Below, in pieces: positions 15,158 through 23,572 of a stretch of DNA of 64,000 nucleotides (positions within the stretch are counted from its first letter, which is position 1; each line of letters opens with the position of its first letter). A model generated the notes under the pieces. It made no database searches. It was not told the origin of the DNA and saw only the letters and a program-made list of their open reading frames with translations. The position numbers were made by a program, and so were the translations under genes. Location of the stretch: contig JBJMLO010000013.1 in NCBI GenBank assembly GCA_045805265.1, forward strand, positions 186,001 through 250,000, written 5' to 3'. The DNA is from JBJMLO01 sp045805265 (GTDB taxonomy: Bacteria > Actinomycetota > UBA4738 > JACQTL01).

Positions 15158-16399
15158 ATGGCACTCGCGCCGCGACGCCGACTCCGCAGCATCTGGCGGT
15201 ACCTGCGAGCGGAGCAACGGACCCTGCGACAGGGTCTCGTTGCGCTGCTCGTCGGGGCCGCGGCGGCGTTCGTCGCCGGCCTGACGCTCGGGAACATCAC
15301 CGGCACGCTCCGGCGGCTTCCCGGCCTGTTCATCCTGATCCCGGCCGCGGCCGGCATGCAGAACACGGTGTTCGGGGCCATCGGCGCGCGCCTGGGGACC
15401 AGCACCCACGTCGGGGTGTTCGAGGTGACCGGCCGCCGCTCCGGCGTCCTGTACCAGAACGCGTTCGCCGGCGTGGTGCTGACGGCCTTCTCCTCCCTCT
15501 ACCTCGCCGCCCTGGCGAAGCTCGCCGCGCTGGTGTTCGGACTGCCGTCGATCTCCTTTCTGGACTTCGTGACGATCTCGGTGGTCGGGGCCTCGATCGG
15601 CGCGATCGTCATCCTCACGGTCACCGTCGTGGTGGCGGTGGTCTCGTACCGGCGCGGCTACGACCTCGACGCCGTGGGGACGCCGCTCATCATCGCGGCC
15701 GGCGACATGACCACGATCCCCGCGTTGTTCCTGGCCACGCTGCTCGTCCACAACGGAACGGTGAACGCCGTGATCGCGAGCGTCGCGATCACCGTGTGTG
15801 TGTTCGCGACCCTCCGGGGTGCCCTCACCGACCTGCGCCTGGCCCGGCGGGCGATGCTCGAGATGCTGGCCGTCGTCCTGCTCACACCGCTGCTCGACAT
15901 CCTGGCGGGGACCGTCATCGAGGCCCGCCTCTCGCACTTCATCGCGCTCCCCGGGCTCCTCGTGGTCATCCCGCCGCTCATCTCCGTGGCGGGCGACCTG
16001 GGCGGCGTCCTCTCGTCGCGGCTGTCCTCGAAGCTCCACCTCGGTGTGATCTCGCCGCGCCGCCTTCCCGAGGCGCCGGCCGTGCTGGACGCCGGGCTGG
16101 TGGTCGTGTTCGGCCTGGTCGTGTTCACCGCGATCGGAGCGGCCGGATTCGGGCTCTCGGCGCTCACCGGCAAGGCCAGCCCGAGCTTCGTGATCATGGT
16201 CGCCGGCACGCTGCTGGCCGGCCTGGTGGCGAGCCTGTTCGGGCTGGTGTTCGCGTACTACATCGCCGTCGCGACCACGCGGTTCGGCCTGAACCCCGAC
16301 AACCACGCCGTCCCGATCATCACGAGCGCGATGGACCTGACGGGCGTCACCAGCTTCCTGGTCGTTCTGGCAGTATTGGGGGTCACCACCCATGTCTGA
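15158..16399 (+). CDS. SLC41/MgtE-type divalent cation transporter, duplicated membrane domain
   Basis: A 413-residue integral membrane protein with about 10 hydrophobic helices arranged as two copies of the MgtE transmembrane domain. The copies are recognisable at PGLFILIPAAAGMQNTVFGA and PGLLVVIPPLISVAGDLGGV, each followed by a small-residue-rich helix with LGT/LG. It lacks the cytosolic N and CBS domains of bacterial MgtE, so the layout is that of eukaryotic SLC41 and of archaeal/actinobacterial two-domain relatives. Mg2+ or another divalent ion is the likely cargo. The last 8 bases overlap the next gene, a cytosolic PhoU-TrkA_C protein that probably regulates it. Confidence 0.78.
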   Translation: MALAPRRRLRSIWRYLRAEQRTLRQGLVALLVGAAAAFVAGLTLGNITGTLRRLPGLFILIPAAAGMQNTVFGAIGARLGTSTHVGVFEVTGRRSGVLYQNAFAGVVLTAFSSLYLAALAKLAALVFGLPSISFLDFVTISVVGASIGAIVILTVTVVVAVVSYRRGYDLDAVGTPLIIAAGDMTTIPALFLATLLVHNGTVNAVIASVAITVCVFATLRGALTDLRLARRAMLEMLAVVLLTPLLDILAGTVIEARLSHFIALPGLLVVIPPLISVAGDLGGVLSSRLSSKLHLGVISPRRLPEAPAVLDAGLVVVFGLVVFTAIGAAGFGLSALTGKASPSFVIMVAGTLLAGLVASLFGLVFAYYIAVATTRFGLNPDNHAVPIITSAMDLTGVTSFLVVLAVLGVTTHV

Positions 16400-17594
16400 C
16401 GGCGAACAACCCAGATCGGTCAAGGAACTCCTCGTGGAGGCGAAGGATGCCTCCGAGCTCATGGTGGACCTGGCCTACGCGGCCGTGTTCTTCAACGAGA
16501 GCGACCTGGCGGAGGAGGTCGAGGAGCTCGAGGAACGCATGGACGCCTACCTCCGCCGGCTTCGGGAGGTGGCCATGCTGGCCGCGCGGTCGCCCGAGGA
16601 CGCCGAGGCCATGGCCGGGGTGCTGCACATCGCGGCCGCGATCGAGAAGATCGGCGACGCCGCGTCGGACATCGCCCGGGTCGTCCAGGCCAAGCTCGGG
16701 ATCCCCGACGAGCTGCGCCCCGACCTCCGGCACGCCGACGAGATGACCGGTCGGGTGAAGGTCCGCGCGGGTGCCGAGGCGGTCGGGCAGACGCTGCGGG
16801 ACCTGATGCTGCCCAGCGAGATCGGCGTGTGGCTGCTGGCCGTGCGCCGCGGCGCCGACTGGGAGTTCGACCCGGGGCCCGACACCGTGATCTCCGAGGG
16901 GGACGTACTGGTGTTCCAGGGACCGGAGGAGGCCACGAACCTCCTGCGCCAGATCGTCGGCGCTCCACCGCTGCCCGCGGCGCCCGAACAGGAGCGGCCG
17001 GCGCTCACCGAGCTGGATCGCGCCGTCGACATCCTGGTCGAGATGAAGAACTCGGCGGAGGTGGCGGTCGGGCTGGCGTACTCCTCGCTGCTGTTCAACG
17101 ACCCCGCGCTGGCCGCCGAGGTGGCCACGCTCGAGGCCCGCAGCGACACCCTGCACGACGAGCTGGAGTCGTGGGTGCTACGGGCCGCTCCCGAGGCCCG
17201 GAATCCCGACGAGCTCCGCGGGCTGCTCCGGCTGGCCACCGCGGGCGAAACGATCTTCGACGCGGCGCGCGACATGACGTGGTCGGTCGAGCACGGCGAG
17301 GAGTTGCACCCGGTCGTGGCGATGGCCCTGGAGGAAACCGAGGAGATCGCCAGCGAGGTCGTGGTGGAGCCGGGGTCGCCCGCCGACGGCAGGACGCTGA
17401 AGGAGCTCGCGGTCGAGACCGAGACCGGCATGTTCGTGCTGGCGGTCCAGCGCGGCCGGCGGTGGGTGTACCGGCCCCGGGCCAGGTTCCAGCTGGAGGG
17501 GGGCGACCGCGTGATCTCGGTGGGGCCGGAGGAGGGCGCGGCCGAGCTGACCACCCTTGCCACGGCGCCGGCCCGGGCCTTCACCGGGCAGTAG
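16392..17594 (+). CDS. Tandem PhoU-TrkA_C regulatory protein of a cation channel/transporter
   Basis: A 400-residue soluble protein made of a duplicated PhoU-like plus TrkA_C unit. PhoU-like helices span about 8-95 (VKELLVEAKDASELMVDLAY) and 205-305 (AVDILVEMKNSAEVAVGLAY). TrkA_C/RCK-C domains span about 115-190 (LPSEIGVWLLAVRRG.DWEF) and 315-395 (ETETGMFVLAVQRGRRWVY). TrkA_C domains bind ligands, and in KhtT-like proteins they gate transport. The gene overlaps the SLC41-type transporter by 8 bases, so the products are probably made in step and act as a complex. The two halves are diverged copies of one ancestor. The start is the ATG at 16392. Confidence 0.82.
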   Translation: MSDGEQPRSVKELLVEAKDASELMVDLAYAAVFFNESDLAEEVEELEERMDAYLRRLREVAMLAARSPEDAEAMAGVLHIAAAIEKIGDAASDIARVVQAKLGIPDELRPDLRHADEMTGRVKVRAGAEAVGQTLRDLMLPSEIGVWLLAVRRGADWEFDPGPDTVISEGDVLVFQGPEEATNLLRQIVGAPPLPAAPEQERPALTELDRAVDILVEMKNSAEVAVGLAYSSLLFNDPALAAEVATLEARSDTLHDELESWVLRAAPEARNPDELRGLLRLATAGETIFDAARDMTWSVEHGEELHPVVAMALEETEEIASEVVVEPGSPADGRTLKELAVETETGMFVLAVQRGRRWVYRPRARFQLEGGDRVISVGPEEGAAELTTLATAPARAFTGQ

Positions 17595-17628
17595 CTCTGG
17601 CTCGGAGCGCGCCGCGAAACGCCCGCGG

Positions 17629-17634
17629 TAGGTT
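17629..17634 (+). promoter_or_regulatory. -10 element for rtcB
   Basis: TAGGTT ends 6 bases before GTG 17641, with no ribosome site, which suggests a leaderless message. Confidence 0.5.
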
Positions 17635-17640
17635 GCACCC

Positions 17641-18810
17641 GTGAGCGAGATGCCGGTCCGCCTGGACGACAAGCTGCTGGCGTGGGCGTCGGTGCTCGAC
17701 GACGTGACGATCGAGCAGGCCCGCAAGGCGGCTCGGCTGCCGATCGTCCCCACCCACGTCGCGCTCATGCCGGACGCGCACCTCGGGATCGGGGCGACCG
17801 TCGGTTCGGTGATCCCCACCGAGGGCGCGGTGATCCCCTCGGCGGTGGGGGTCGACATCGGGTGCGGGATGATCGCGGTGCAGACGTCGCTCGAGGAGTC
17901 GGAGCTGCCGGACGACCTGGAGCCGTACCTCGTCCGCCTCAACGAGGTCATGCCCGCCGGGCTCGGCAGGTGGCACGAGCGGGTGACGCCGGCCGCCGAG
18001 CGGTGGTTCGCCGCCAACCCCTGTCCGGTCCCGCTGTCCTCCAAGCAGGAACGGAAGGTGCTGGTGCAGTTCGGCACCCTCGGTTCCGGCAACCACTTCT
18101 TCGAGGTCTGCATCGACGAGTCCGGCATCGTGTGGGTGGTGCTGCACTCGGGCTCCCGCGGGATCGGGAACCAGCTCGCCACGAAGCACATCGAAAAGGC
18201 CAGGAGGCTCGCCGCCGCCGTGGGGACGCCGCTCGAGGACCCCGATCTCGCGTACTTCCTGGAAGGGACCCCGGAGTTCGAGGAGTACATCCGGGCCATG
18301 CTGTGGAGCCAGGCCTACGCGCTGGCCAACCGAGCGGCGATGATGGATGCCGCGGTCGAAGAGCTGCTCTCGCTCGCGGGCACCGGCCGGGAGGTCGACC
18401 GGATCAACAGCCATCACAACTTCGCGGTGCGCGAGCGACACGAGGGCCGCGACCTGTGGATCACCCGAAAGGGCGCCGTCCGGGCCGAACGCGGCGACCG
18501 CGGCGTCATCCCGGGCTCGATGGGCGCGAAGACGTTCATCGTGCGCGGGCGTGGCAACCCGCTCTCCTACAACTCCTGCGCCCACGGCGCCGGCCGCAGG
18601 CTGTCCCGCCGAGCGGCCCGCAAGCAGATCACGCTCGACGAGCTGAGCCAGGCGATGCAAGGCCGGGTGTGGCTCCACGCCAGCGCGGAGCGCCTCATCG
18701 ACGAGGCGCCGGCCGCGTACAAGGACATCGACCAGGTCATGCGCGACCAGTCGGACTTGGTCGAGATCGAACACGGGCTGCGACAGGTCGTGAACTACAA
18801 GGGCGTGTAG
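17641..18810 (+). CDS. rtcB: RNA ligase RtcB
   Basis: A 389-residue GTP- and Mn2+-dependent RNA ligase joining 2',3'-cyclic phosphate (3'-phosphate) and 5'-OH ends. Motifs: ALMPDAHLGIGATVGSVIP, VGVDIGCGMIAVQT (metal-binding Asp/Cys), QFGTLGSGNHFFEV, LHSGSRGIGN, INSHHNFAVRERH and NSCAHGAGRRLSRR, where the histidine is the guanylylated residue. No RtcA or archease is adjacent. In bacteria RtcB works in tRNA/rRNA repair after stress-induced cleavage. The start is GTG 17641 (ATG 17650 is possible). The gene is followed by a small GC hairpin at 18831 that may end the transcript. Confidence 0.92.
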   Translation: MSEMPVRLDDKLLAWASVLDDVTIEQARKAARLPIVPTHVALMPDAHLGIGATVGSVIPTEGAVIPSAVGVDIGCGMIAVQTSLEESELPDDLEPYLVRLNEVMPAGLGRWHERVTPAAERWFAANPCPVPLSSKQERKVLVQFGTLGSGNHFFEVCIDESGIVWVVLHSGSRGIGNQLATKHIEKARRLAAAVGTPLEDPDLAYFLEGTPEFEEYIRAMLWSQAYALANRAAMMDAAVEELLSLAGTGREVDRINSHHNFAVRERHEGRDLWITRKGAVRAERGDRGVIPGSMGAKTFIVRGRGNPLSYNSCAHGAGRRLSRRAARKQITLDELSQAMQGRVWLHASAERLIDEAPAAYKDIDQVMRDQSDLVEIEHGLRQVVNYKGV

Positions 18811-18830
18811 CCGGCTCGACCTGGCCTCCG

Positions 18831-18847
18831 GCCCCTCTTTGAGGGGC
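18831..18847 (+). terminator. Putative terminator hairpin after rtcB
   Basis: GCCCCTC-TTT-GAGGGGC is a perfect 7-bp stem with a 3-base loop, 20 bases after the rtcB stop. There is no T-tract, as is common in high-GC actinobacteria. Confidence 0.5.
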
Positions 18848-18946
18848 ACCACTCGATCGCTGGCGACTACACGAACTCACCCCACAGGGTGTTCATGGTT
18901 CGTCATGCTCGACAGTGTGCGGTCCGCGCCCATCAAACGGAGGACG

Positions 18947-19456
18947 ATGGATCCGAGGGAGAGGAAGCCCAGCCATACGGGGCCGGCCGCCTTCTCGGAG
19001 TTCTTCGAGGCTTCCCATGTCTCGCTTTTCCGGGCCATGTACCTCCTGACCGGCAACAGACAGGAAGCCGAGGAGCTGATGCAGGAGGCCTTCGTCCGCG
19101 TCCTAGAACGGTGGGAGCGCGTCGTTCGGATGGAGAGCCCGGAGGGATACCTGTACCGAATCGCTCTCAACCTGCACCGGAACCGGCAGCGGCGGGCACG
19201 GCTCGTGGTTCGGAGGCTGACCGCCCCTTCGGCCGGTGTCGACGAGTTCGATCGTGCGGACGAGCGGGACGCGCTGGCTCGGGCCCTGGCGAAGCTTCCT
19301 CCGCGCCAGCGGGCTGCCGTGGTCCTCACCGAGGTACTCGACTACAGCTCGGAGCAGGCCGGCGAAATGCTCGGGATCCGCGCGAGCACGGTCAGAGCAC
19401 TCGCGTATCAGGGGCGGAACGCGCTTCGCGAATCGTTGGGAGGTCACGATGGGTGA
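18947..19456 (+). CDS. ECF-type RNA polymerase sigma factor
   Basis: A 169-residue sigma-70 family factor of the small SigE/ECF type. Region 2 runs from about residue 18 (FFEASHVSLFRAMYLLTGNR, then EELMQEAFVRVLERWERV) and region 4 from about 105 (LAKLPPRQRAAVVLTEVLDY, then GIRASTVRALAYQGRNAL). Short ECF factors switch on stress or envelope regulons. ATG 18947 follows CGGAGGAC; the longer ORF from 18839 has no support. The stop overlaps the start of a membrane protein by 8 bases, the usual arrangement of a sigma factor and its anti-sigma or sensor partner. Confidence 0.85.
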   Translation: MDPRERKPSHTGPAAFSEFFEASHVSLFRAMYLLTGNRQEAEELMQEAFVRVLERWERVVRMESPEGYLYRIALNLHRNRQRRARLVVRRLTAPSAGVDEFDRADERDALARALAKLPPRQRAAVVLTEVLDYSSEQAGEMLGIRASTVRALAYQGRNALRESLGGHDG

Positions 19457-20561
19457 GTTCACAAAGGCCATGGAGACGATCGGCGGCCGCGAGTCCCCAC
19501 CCGGCGACGGCCTCGACCGGATTCTGCGGCGATTCGAGGAGCGCCGGCGAAGGCGGCGGATCGGCGGCCTCGTGGTGGGTCTCGCAACAGCCGTCGCCGT
19601 CGTCGCCGGCTCCATCCTGTGGCTGAGCGGAGAATCGTCTCCGACCCCCGGATCGACATCCTCACCCGGAGGAAGTGGAGAGCGCGTCTACCGCGACCCT
19701 GCCGGGTGGTCCCTCACTGTTCCGCGCGGATGGGTCGTTGAGCCGTTCAGCTCGTCCGATGGGGGCGTCGTCGCCGCCGGAGCCCAGGTCTCCAATGTGA
19801 CGTTGCCAGCGCCAACGGTCGTGGACTGGGCTCCGATCCAAGCGGACGGTCGATCGTTCCCCAAGACGGGCATCTCGATCGTGGTCGGGACGCAGCAGGG
19901 GGGAAGGGTTCCTCGGAGTCCGGTCTCCGACCTGCCCCTCACCTACCCGACTGGCTGGGGCGAGGGGAGTGCGCTAGCGGGCGAGCCGACCCTGTCCGAG
20001 ATCTGGTTCCGCGGTGGTGGTCACCTCTTCATCGCCACCGTGAAGACCGGCGCAGACGCCGTTCCTGCCGACAGGAAGGCGCTCGAGAGGATCGTCTGGA
20101 GCATTCGGTTCGAAAGCCGACCGGTTCCCGCCTCCACTGAGACGCCGGCAACTTCACGAGGTTCGCAAGCCCCGCTGTGGGCTGAGTTCGTACTCCCGAC
20201 GACGATGATCACGGCGGGATCGTCGATCTCCGGGAGTGTGGTCCTCCACAACGACACCGGCAGGGTGATCCAGGCGTCGGGCTGCGGCTCACTCTTCGCC
20301 GTCGCCCTGGGCAACGACGAGATCGTGCCCGACGTCGCGTGGCGCCTCTGCCTAACGCGGTTCACGATCCCGATTGGGGCGTCGAGCTGGCCGATCAAGG
20401 TTTCCGCGAGGTATCTGGAATGCGGTGCGGAAAAGCCGCTGCCTCCGTGCACCGATGGTCGACCCCCACCGCTCCCCCCAGGCGACTATCGCGCGATGTT
20501 CTTCCAGAGCTCCCACCTCGTGCCAAGGCCGCCCTCGATCAGCGTTCACGTAACGCCCTGA
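19449..20561 (+). CDS. Single-pass membrane protein partnered with the ECF sigma factor
   Basis: A 370-residue protein overlapping the sigma gene by 8 bases. A basic cytosolic N-terminus (LDRILRRFEERRRRRR) leads into one hydrophobic helix, about residues 39-57 (IGGLVVGLATAVAVVAGSIL). About 310 extracytoplasmic residues follow, including DPAGWSLTVPRGWVVEPFSS and a C-terminal beta-sandwich-like part (AGSSISGSVVLHNDTGRVIQ) resembling intracellular-proteinase-inhibitor/BsuPI-like folds. I do not recognise an anti-sigma zinc motif. Position suggests an anti-sigma factor or regulon sensor, but the binding domain is not identifiable by eye. Confidence 0.7.
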   Translation: MGEFTKAMETIGGRESPPGDGLDRILRRFEERRRRRRIGGLVVGLATAVAVVAGSILWLSGESSPTPGSTSSPGGSGERVYRDPAGWSLTVPRGWVVEPFSSSDGGVVAAGAQVSNVTLPAPTVVDWAPIQADGRSFPKTGISIVVGTQQGGRVPRSPVSDLPLTYPTGWGEGSALAGEPTLSEIWFRGGGHLFIATVKTGADAVPADRKALERIVWSIRFESRPVPASTETPATSRGSQAPLWAEFVLPTTMITAGSSISGSVVLHNDTGRVIQASGCGSLFAVALGNDEIVPDVAWRLCLTRFTIPIGASSWPIKVSARYLECGAEKPLPPCTDGRPPPLPPGDYRAMFFQSSHLVPRPPSISVHVTP

Positions 20562-20586
20562 CAGTCGCAGGAACCGCTGGGCTGAC

Positions 20587-21531
20587 CTACGAGAGGACTT
20601 CGAGGCGCCGGAGCGCCGCAGGCATCGAGAACGCCACGTTCTCGTTGGTCAGGCGGAGCTCTTCGACCTCCGAGGCTCCCTGTTCCTGCAGGAACTCAAC
20701 CATCCGGTCGACCAGCCACTCCGGGGCGGACGCGCCGCTGGTCACGCCGACCACCGAGGCGCCCTCGAGCCATTCCGGCCGCACGTCGGTCTCGTCGTCG
20801 ACCAGGTACGCGGGGGTGCCGGCCTCCTTGGCCACCTCGGCCAGGCGGTTGGAGTTCGAGGAGTTCACCGAGCCGATCACCAGCACGACGTCGGCCGCGC
20901 GGGCCAGGGCCTTCACGGCGTCCTGGCGGTTCTGGGTCGCGTAGCAGATGTCGTCCTTGGGCGGGGCCTGGATCGCCGGGAATCGCTCGCGCAGCACCGC
21001 GATGATCTCGTTCGTCTCGTCGACGGAGAGCGTGGTCTGGGTGAGGTACGCCACGTTCGAGGGATCGGGAACTTCGACCGTGCGGGCCTCGTCCGGCGAG
21101 CCGACCAGGATCACGCGGTCGGGGGCCTGGCCGCTGGTGCCGACGACCTCCTCGTGGCCCTCGTGGCCGATCAGCAGGATCGTCTGGCCCTCCCGGGCGA
21201 ACCGGCGCGCCTCGAGGTGGACCTTCGTCACGAGCGGACATGTCGCATCGATCACCGAGAGTCCCCGGGAGGATGCGTTCGCGTACACCTCGGGCGCCAC
21301 GCCGTGCGCGGACAGGACGACCAGCGCACCCCGGGGAACCTCGGCCTCCTCGTCGACGAACACCGCGCCCTTGCGTTCGAGGTCGCGCACGACGTGCAGG
21401 TTGTGGACGATCTGCTTGCGCACGTAGACGGGCGCGCCGCGGGCATCGAGGGCCTGTTCGACCGTCTCAACCGCCCGCTCCACGCCCGCGCAGTACCCGC
21501 GCGGGGCAGCGAGGATGACCTTCCGGACCAC
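20587..21531 (-). CDS. ispH: 4-hydroxy-3-methylbut-2-enyl diphosphate reductase (IspH/LytB)
   Basis: A 314-residue Fe-S enzyme for the last step of the MEP isoprenoid pathway, making IPP and DMAPP. The three cluster cysteines are visible: C14 in PRGYCAGVERAVE, the one in VIDATCPLVTKVH, and the one in DDICYATQNRQDAV. VLSAHGVAPEV, LIGHEGHEEVVGT and NSSNSNRLAEVA provide the substrate histidines, Glu and Ser-x-Asn motif. The start is GTG 21531 by homology, with the longer ORF to 21630 lacking similarity. It is convergent with the sigma/membrane protein pair. No other MEP gene is nearby. Confidence 0.95.
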   Translation of the reverse strand: MVRKVILAAPRGYCAGVERAVETVEQALDARGAPVYVRKQIVHNLHVVRDLERKGAVFVDEEAEVPRGALVVLSAHGVAPEVYANASSRGLSVIDATCPLVTKVHLEARRFAREGQTILLIGHEGHEEVVGTSGQAPDRVILVGSPDEARTVEVPDPSNVAYLTQTTLSVDETNEIIAVLRERFPAIQAPPKDDICYATQNRQDAVKALARAADVVLVIGSVNSSNSNRLAEVAKEAGTPAYLVDDETDVRPEWLEGASVVGVTSGASAPEWLVDRMVEFLQEQGASEVEELRLTNENVAFSMPAALRRLEVLS

Positions 21532-21694
21532 GCTTCCATGGTACTCGCGGGGGCCTCGCGGCCCGCCGGGCGTGGAGATTCGCTGTCGAATCGCCACACC
21601 CACGCACCGTGCCCCCCGTTCCCGGGCCACGCACGGTGGCGAGGCCGTCGAACGGGTATAGCTCCGTGGAACCGATCCGAATCAGGAGGTCACG

Positions 21695-22225
21695 ATGAGC
21701 AGCCCCGCTCGTTCCGACCACGGGGGCGCCATGTACCCGACCGGCCGGCCCCGCGTGAACGCGGGCAGGATGTGGATGGGGGGCCTGATGGCCGGCATCG
21801 TGGCCGCGGGCGTCGCGCTCGTCGGCCTGCTCGTCATCCGCGGGATCTTCCACGTCCACGTGTTCATCCCCTCGAACGACAATTCGCTCGTGAATCCCAC
21901 CTCGGCGTGGTACGCCGTGGCCTCGTTCGTCGCCGCGCTGATCGCGACGGGCCTGCTGTTCGTCATGATCCCGCTCGCTCCGCAGCCGTTCCAGTTCTTC
22001 ACCTGGATCGTCGGGCTCGCGACGGCCGTCGCGGCGCTCACGCCGTTCACGACCGACGCGTTCGTCTCCGCCAAGATCGCGACCGCGCTGCTCAACCTCG
22101 CCATCGGGCTCGCGATCCTGACGCTCGTGTCGAGCGTGGGGCGCAGCGCGACCTACGCGACCGGTGAGCCGCACACCCACGGCCACGGGACGACGACCGA
22201 GCGCCTGCCGTACCGGAGGTACTGA
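21695..22225 (+). CDS. DUF6069-like four-helix membrane protein
   Basis: A 176-residue membrane protein with four hydrophobic segments, at about 26-50 (GGLMAGIVAAGVALVGLLVI), 72-96, 105-122 and 130-150, and a His-rich tail (EPHTHGHGTT). The pattern resembles the actinobacterial DUF6069 family, which has no known role. ATG 21695 has a strong AGGAGG site, and GTATAGC 35 bases upstream is a plausible -10. The gap 21532-21694 otherwise holds only a 7-bp inverted repeat (CACCGTG 21605/CACGGTG 21632). It is monocistronic and convergent with the small gene 22232-22567. Confidence 0.65.
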   Translation: MSSPARSDHGGAMYPTGRPRVNAGRMWMGGLMAGIVAAGVALVGLLVIRGIFHVHVFIPSNDNSLVNPTSAWYAVASFVAALIATGLLFVMIPLAPQPFQFFTWIVGLATAVAALTPFTTDAFVSAKIATALLNLAIGLAILTLVSSVGRSATYATGEPHTHGHGTTTERLPYRRY

Positions 22226-22231
22226 GCGCCG

Positions 22232-22567
22232 CTAGCCGACCGGCCCGGAAGGCCGGGGGAGCCCGCGGACGGCGTCGCGAACCTCGCCCAGCGAACCGAC
22301 CACGACCGTCGCGGCCTCGACCGGTCCGTCGGCCACGGCCACGATCCGCATCCAGGGCCACCGCTCGCGCACGCGAGGGACGACCGCTTCGGCTGCCCCG
22401 GCGACGACCAGCACGTGCGCCGTGCGATCCTCGATCTGCGCCAGGGCGGCCTCGACGGTCGTGGCCCCCGGGGTGAGCTCCCACTCGGGGCCGACCGCCG
22501 CCCGCTTCAGCTCGCCGAGCGACTCCCGGTCGGGCGCGAGGCACACCACCACCAGCGCGCGGCACAC
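22232..22567 (-). CDS. Small receiver-like protein of unknown function downstream of corA
   Basis: A 111-residue protein starting one base after the corA stop codon. It has alternating strands and helices (CRALVVVCLAPDRESLGELKR, then AHVLVVAGAAEAVVPRV, then IVAVADGP) that look like a flavodoxin/receiver-type fold, but the receiver acidic pair and phospho-aspartate are not clear. It is probably co-transcribed with corA and could be a degenerate regulatory domain. Function not recognised. Confidence 0.55.
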   Translation of the reverse strand: MCRALVVVCLAPDRESLGELKRAAVGPEWELTPGATTVEAALAQIEDRTAHVLVVAGAAEAVVPRVRERWPWMRIVAVADGPVEAATVVVGSLGEVRDAVRGLPRPSGPVG

Positions 22568-22568
22568 G

Positions 22569-23534
22569 TCAGAAGTAGTCCCGCTTCTTGAACATCCGGT
22601 ACAGCAGGAACATCGACAGGCCCATCAGCCCGAGCGCCGCGTAGTACCCGTAGTGCCACTTCAGCTCCGGCATGTTCAGGAAGTTCATGCCGTAGATCCC
22701 GGCGATCAGGGTGGGGACCAGGATGATCGAGGCCCACGCCGTCAGGCGCTTCATCACGATGTTCAGCTTGTTCGACACCTGCGAGATCTGCGCCTCGAGC
22801 GCCGACGTCGCGAGGTCCCGAAGGTTGTCCGCGAACTCGAGGGTGCGGATGACGTGGTCGGCCACGTCGCGGTAGTACGGCCGCAGCTGGTCGGTCACGA
22901 ACCCGGGCTGCTCCTGCATGAGGTCGAGCACCTCCCGCAGCGGCATCACCAGACGGCGGAACACGACCACCCGGCGCTTCAGCTTGAAGATCCGCTCCTG
23001 GATGTCGGTCCCCGCGTCGTCGCTGAAGACCTCGTCCTCGAGGTCCTCGCCGACGTCCTCGTACCGCTCGATCACGCTGAAGTAGCCGTCGACCACCTCG
23101 TCGACCAGCGCATACAACAGGAACCCCCCGCCCTCGTACGTCAGCTCGGTCTGGCGGTCCCATCGCCGCAGGACCTCGGTGATGTCGAACACGGGGTCAT
23201 ACCGCAGCGTGATCAGGAACCGGTGGCCGGCGAACGCGTGGACCTCCTGGTCGACCAGCTCGTCCTCGGCGTCGAGCGAGAGCGCGTGCATCGCGAGGAA
23301 GAAATAGCCGTCGTACACCTCGACCTTGGGGCGCTGGCCCCGGACGCGGGTGTCCTCCATGGCCAGCTCGTGCAGCCCGAACTCCTCCTGGATGAGCGTG
23401 AGCTCCTCCTCGGTGGGATCGGCCAGATCCAGCCACACCCGGGCACCCGGCTCCTGGATGAGGTCGCTCACCCGGGCCGGATCGAACGCCTCCTCCTTGA
23501 GGACGCCCTCCCGGTAGTGCCGGCACGTGATCAC
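22569..23534 (-). CDS. corA: CorA-family magnesium/divalent cation channel
   Basis: A 321-residue CorA protein: a large alpha/beta cytosolic N-domain, a long stalk helix (residues about 200-255), then two C-terminal membrane helices with the selectivity motif YGMNF between them and the usual KKRDYF basic tail. It forms pentameric Mg2+ or Co2+ channels in the membrane. Two starts are possible. ATG 23558 gives eight more residues. GTG 23534 is preferred because TACCCT (23541-23546) lies exactly 6 bases upstream, the same leaderless layout as other genes here, and because family similarity begins at ITCRHYREG. It is divergent from the GNAT gene. Confidence 0.9.
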   Translation of the reverse strand: MITCRHYREGVLKEEAFDPARVSDLIQEPGARVWLDLADPTEEELTLIQEEFGLHELAMEDTRVRGQRPKVEVYDGYFFLAMHALSLDAEDELVDQEVHAFAGHRFLITLRYDPVFDITEVLRRWDRQTELTYEGGGFLLYALVDEVVDGYFSVIERYEDVGEDLEDEVFSDDAGTDIQERIFKLKRRVVVFRRLVMPLREVLDLMQEQPGFVTDQLRPYYRDVADHVIRTLEFADNLRDLATSALEAQISQVSNKLNIVMKRLTAWASIILVPTLIAGIYGMNFLNMPELKWHYGYYAALGLMGLSMFLLYRMFKKRDYF

Positions 23535-23540
23535 CGCCGG

Positions 23541-23546
23541 AGGGTA
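23541..23546 (-). promoter_or_regulatory. -10 element for corA
   Basis: Minus-strand TACCCT with a 6-base gap to GTG 23534. It lies inside the alternative longer reading of corA. Confidence 0.4.
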
Positions 23547-23572
23547 GCGCACGACCATGGGAATCTCTACGA

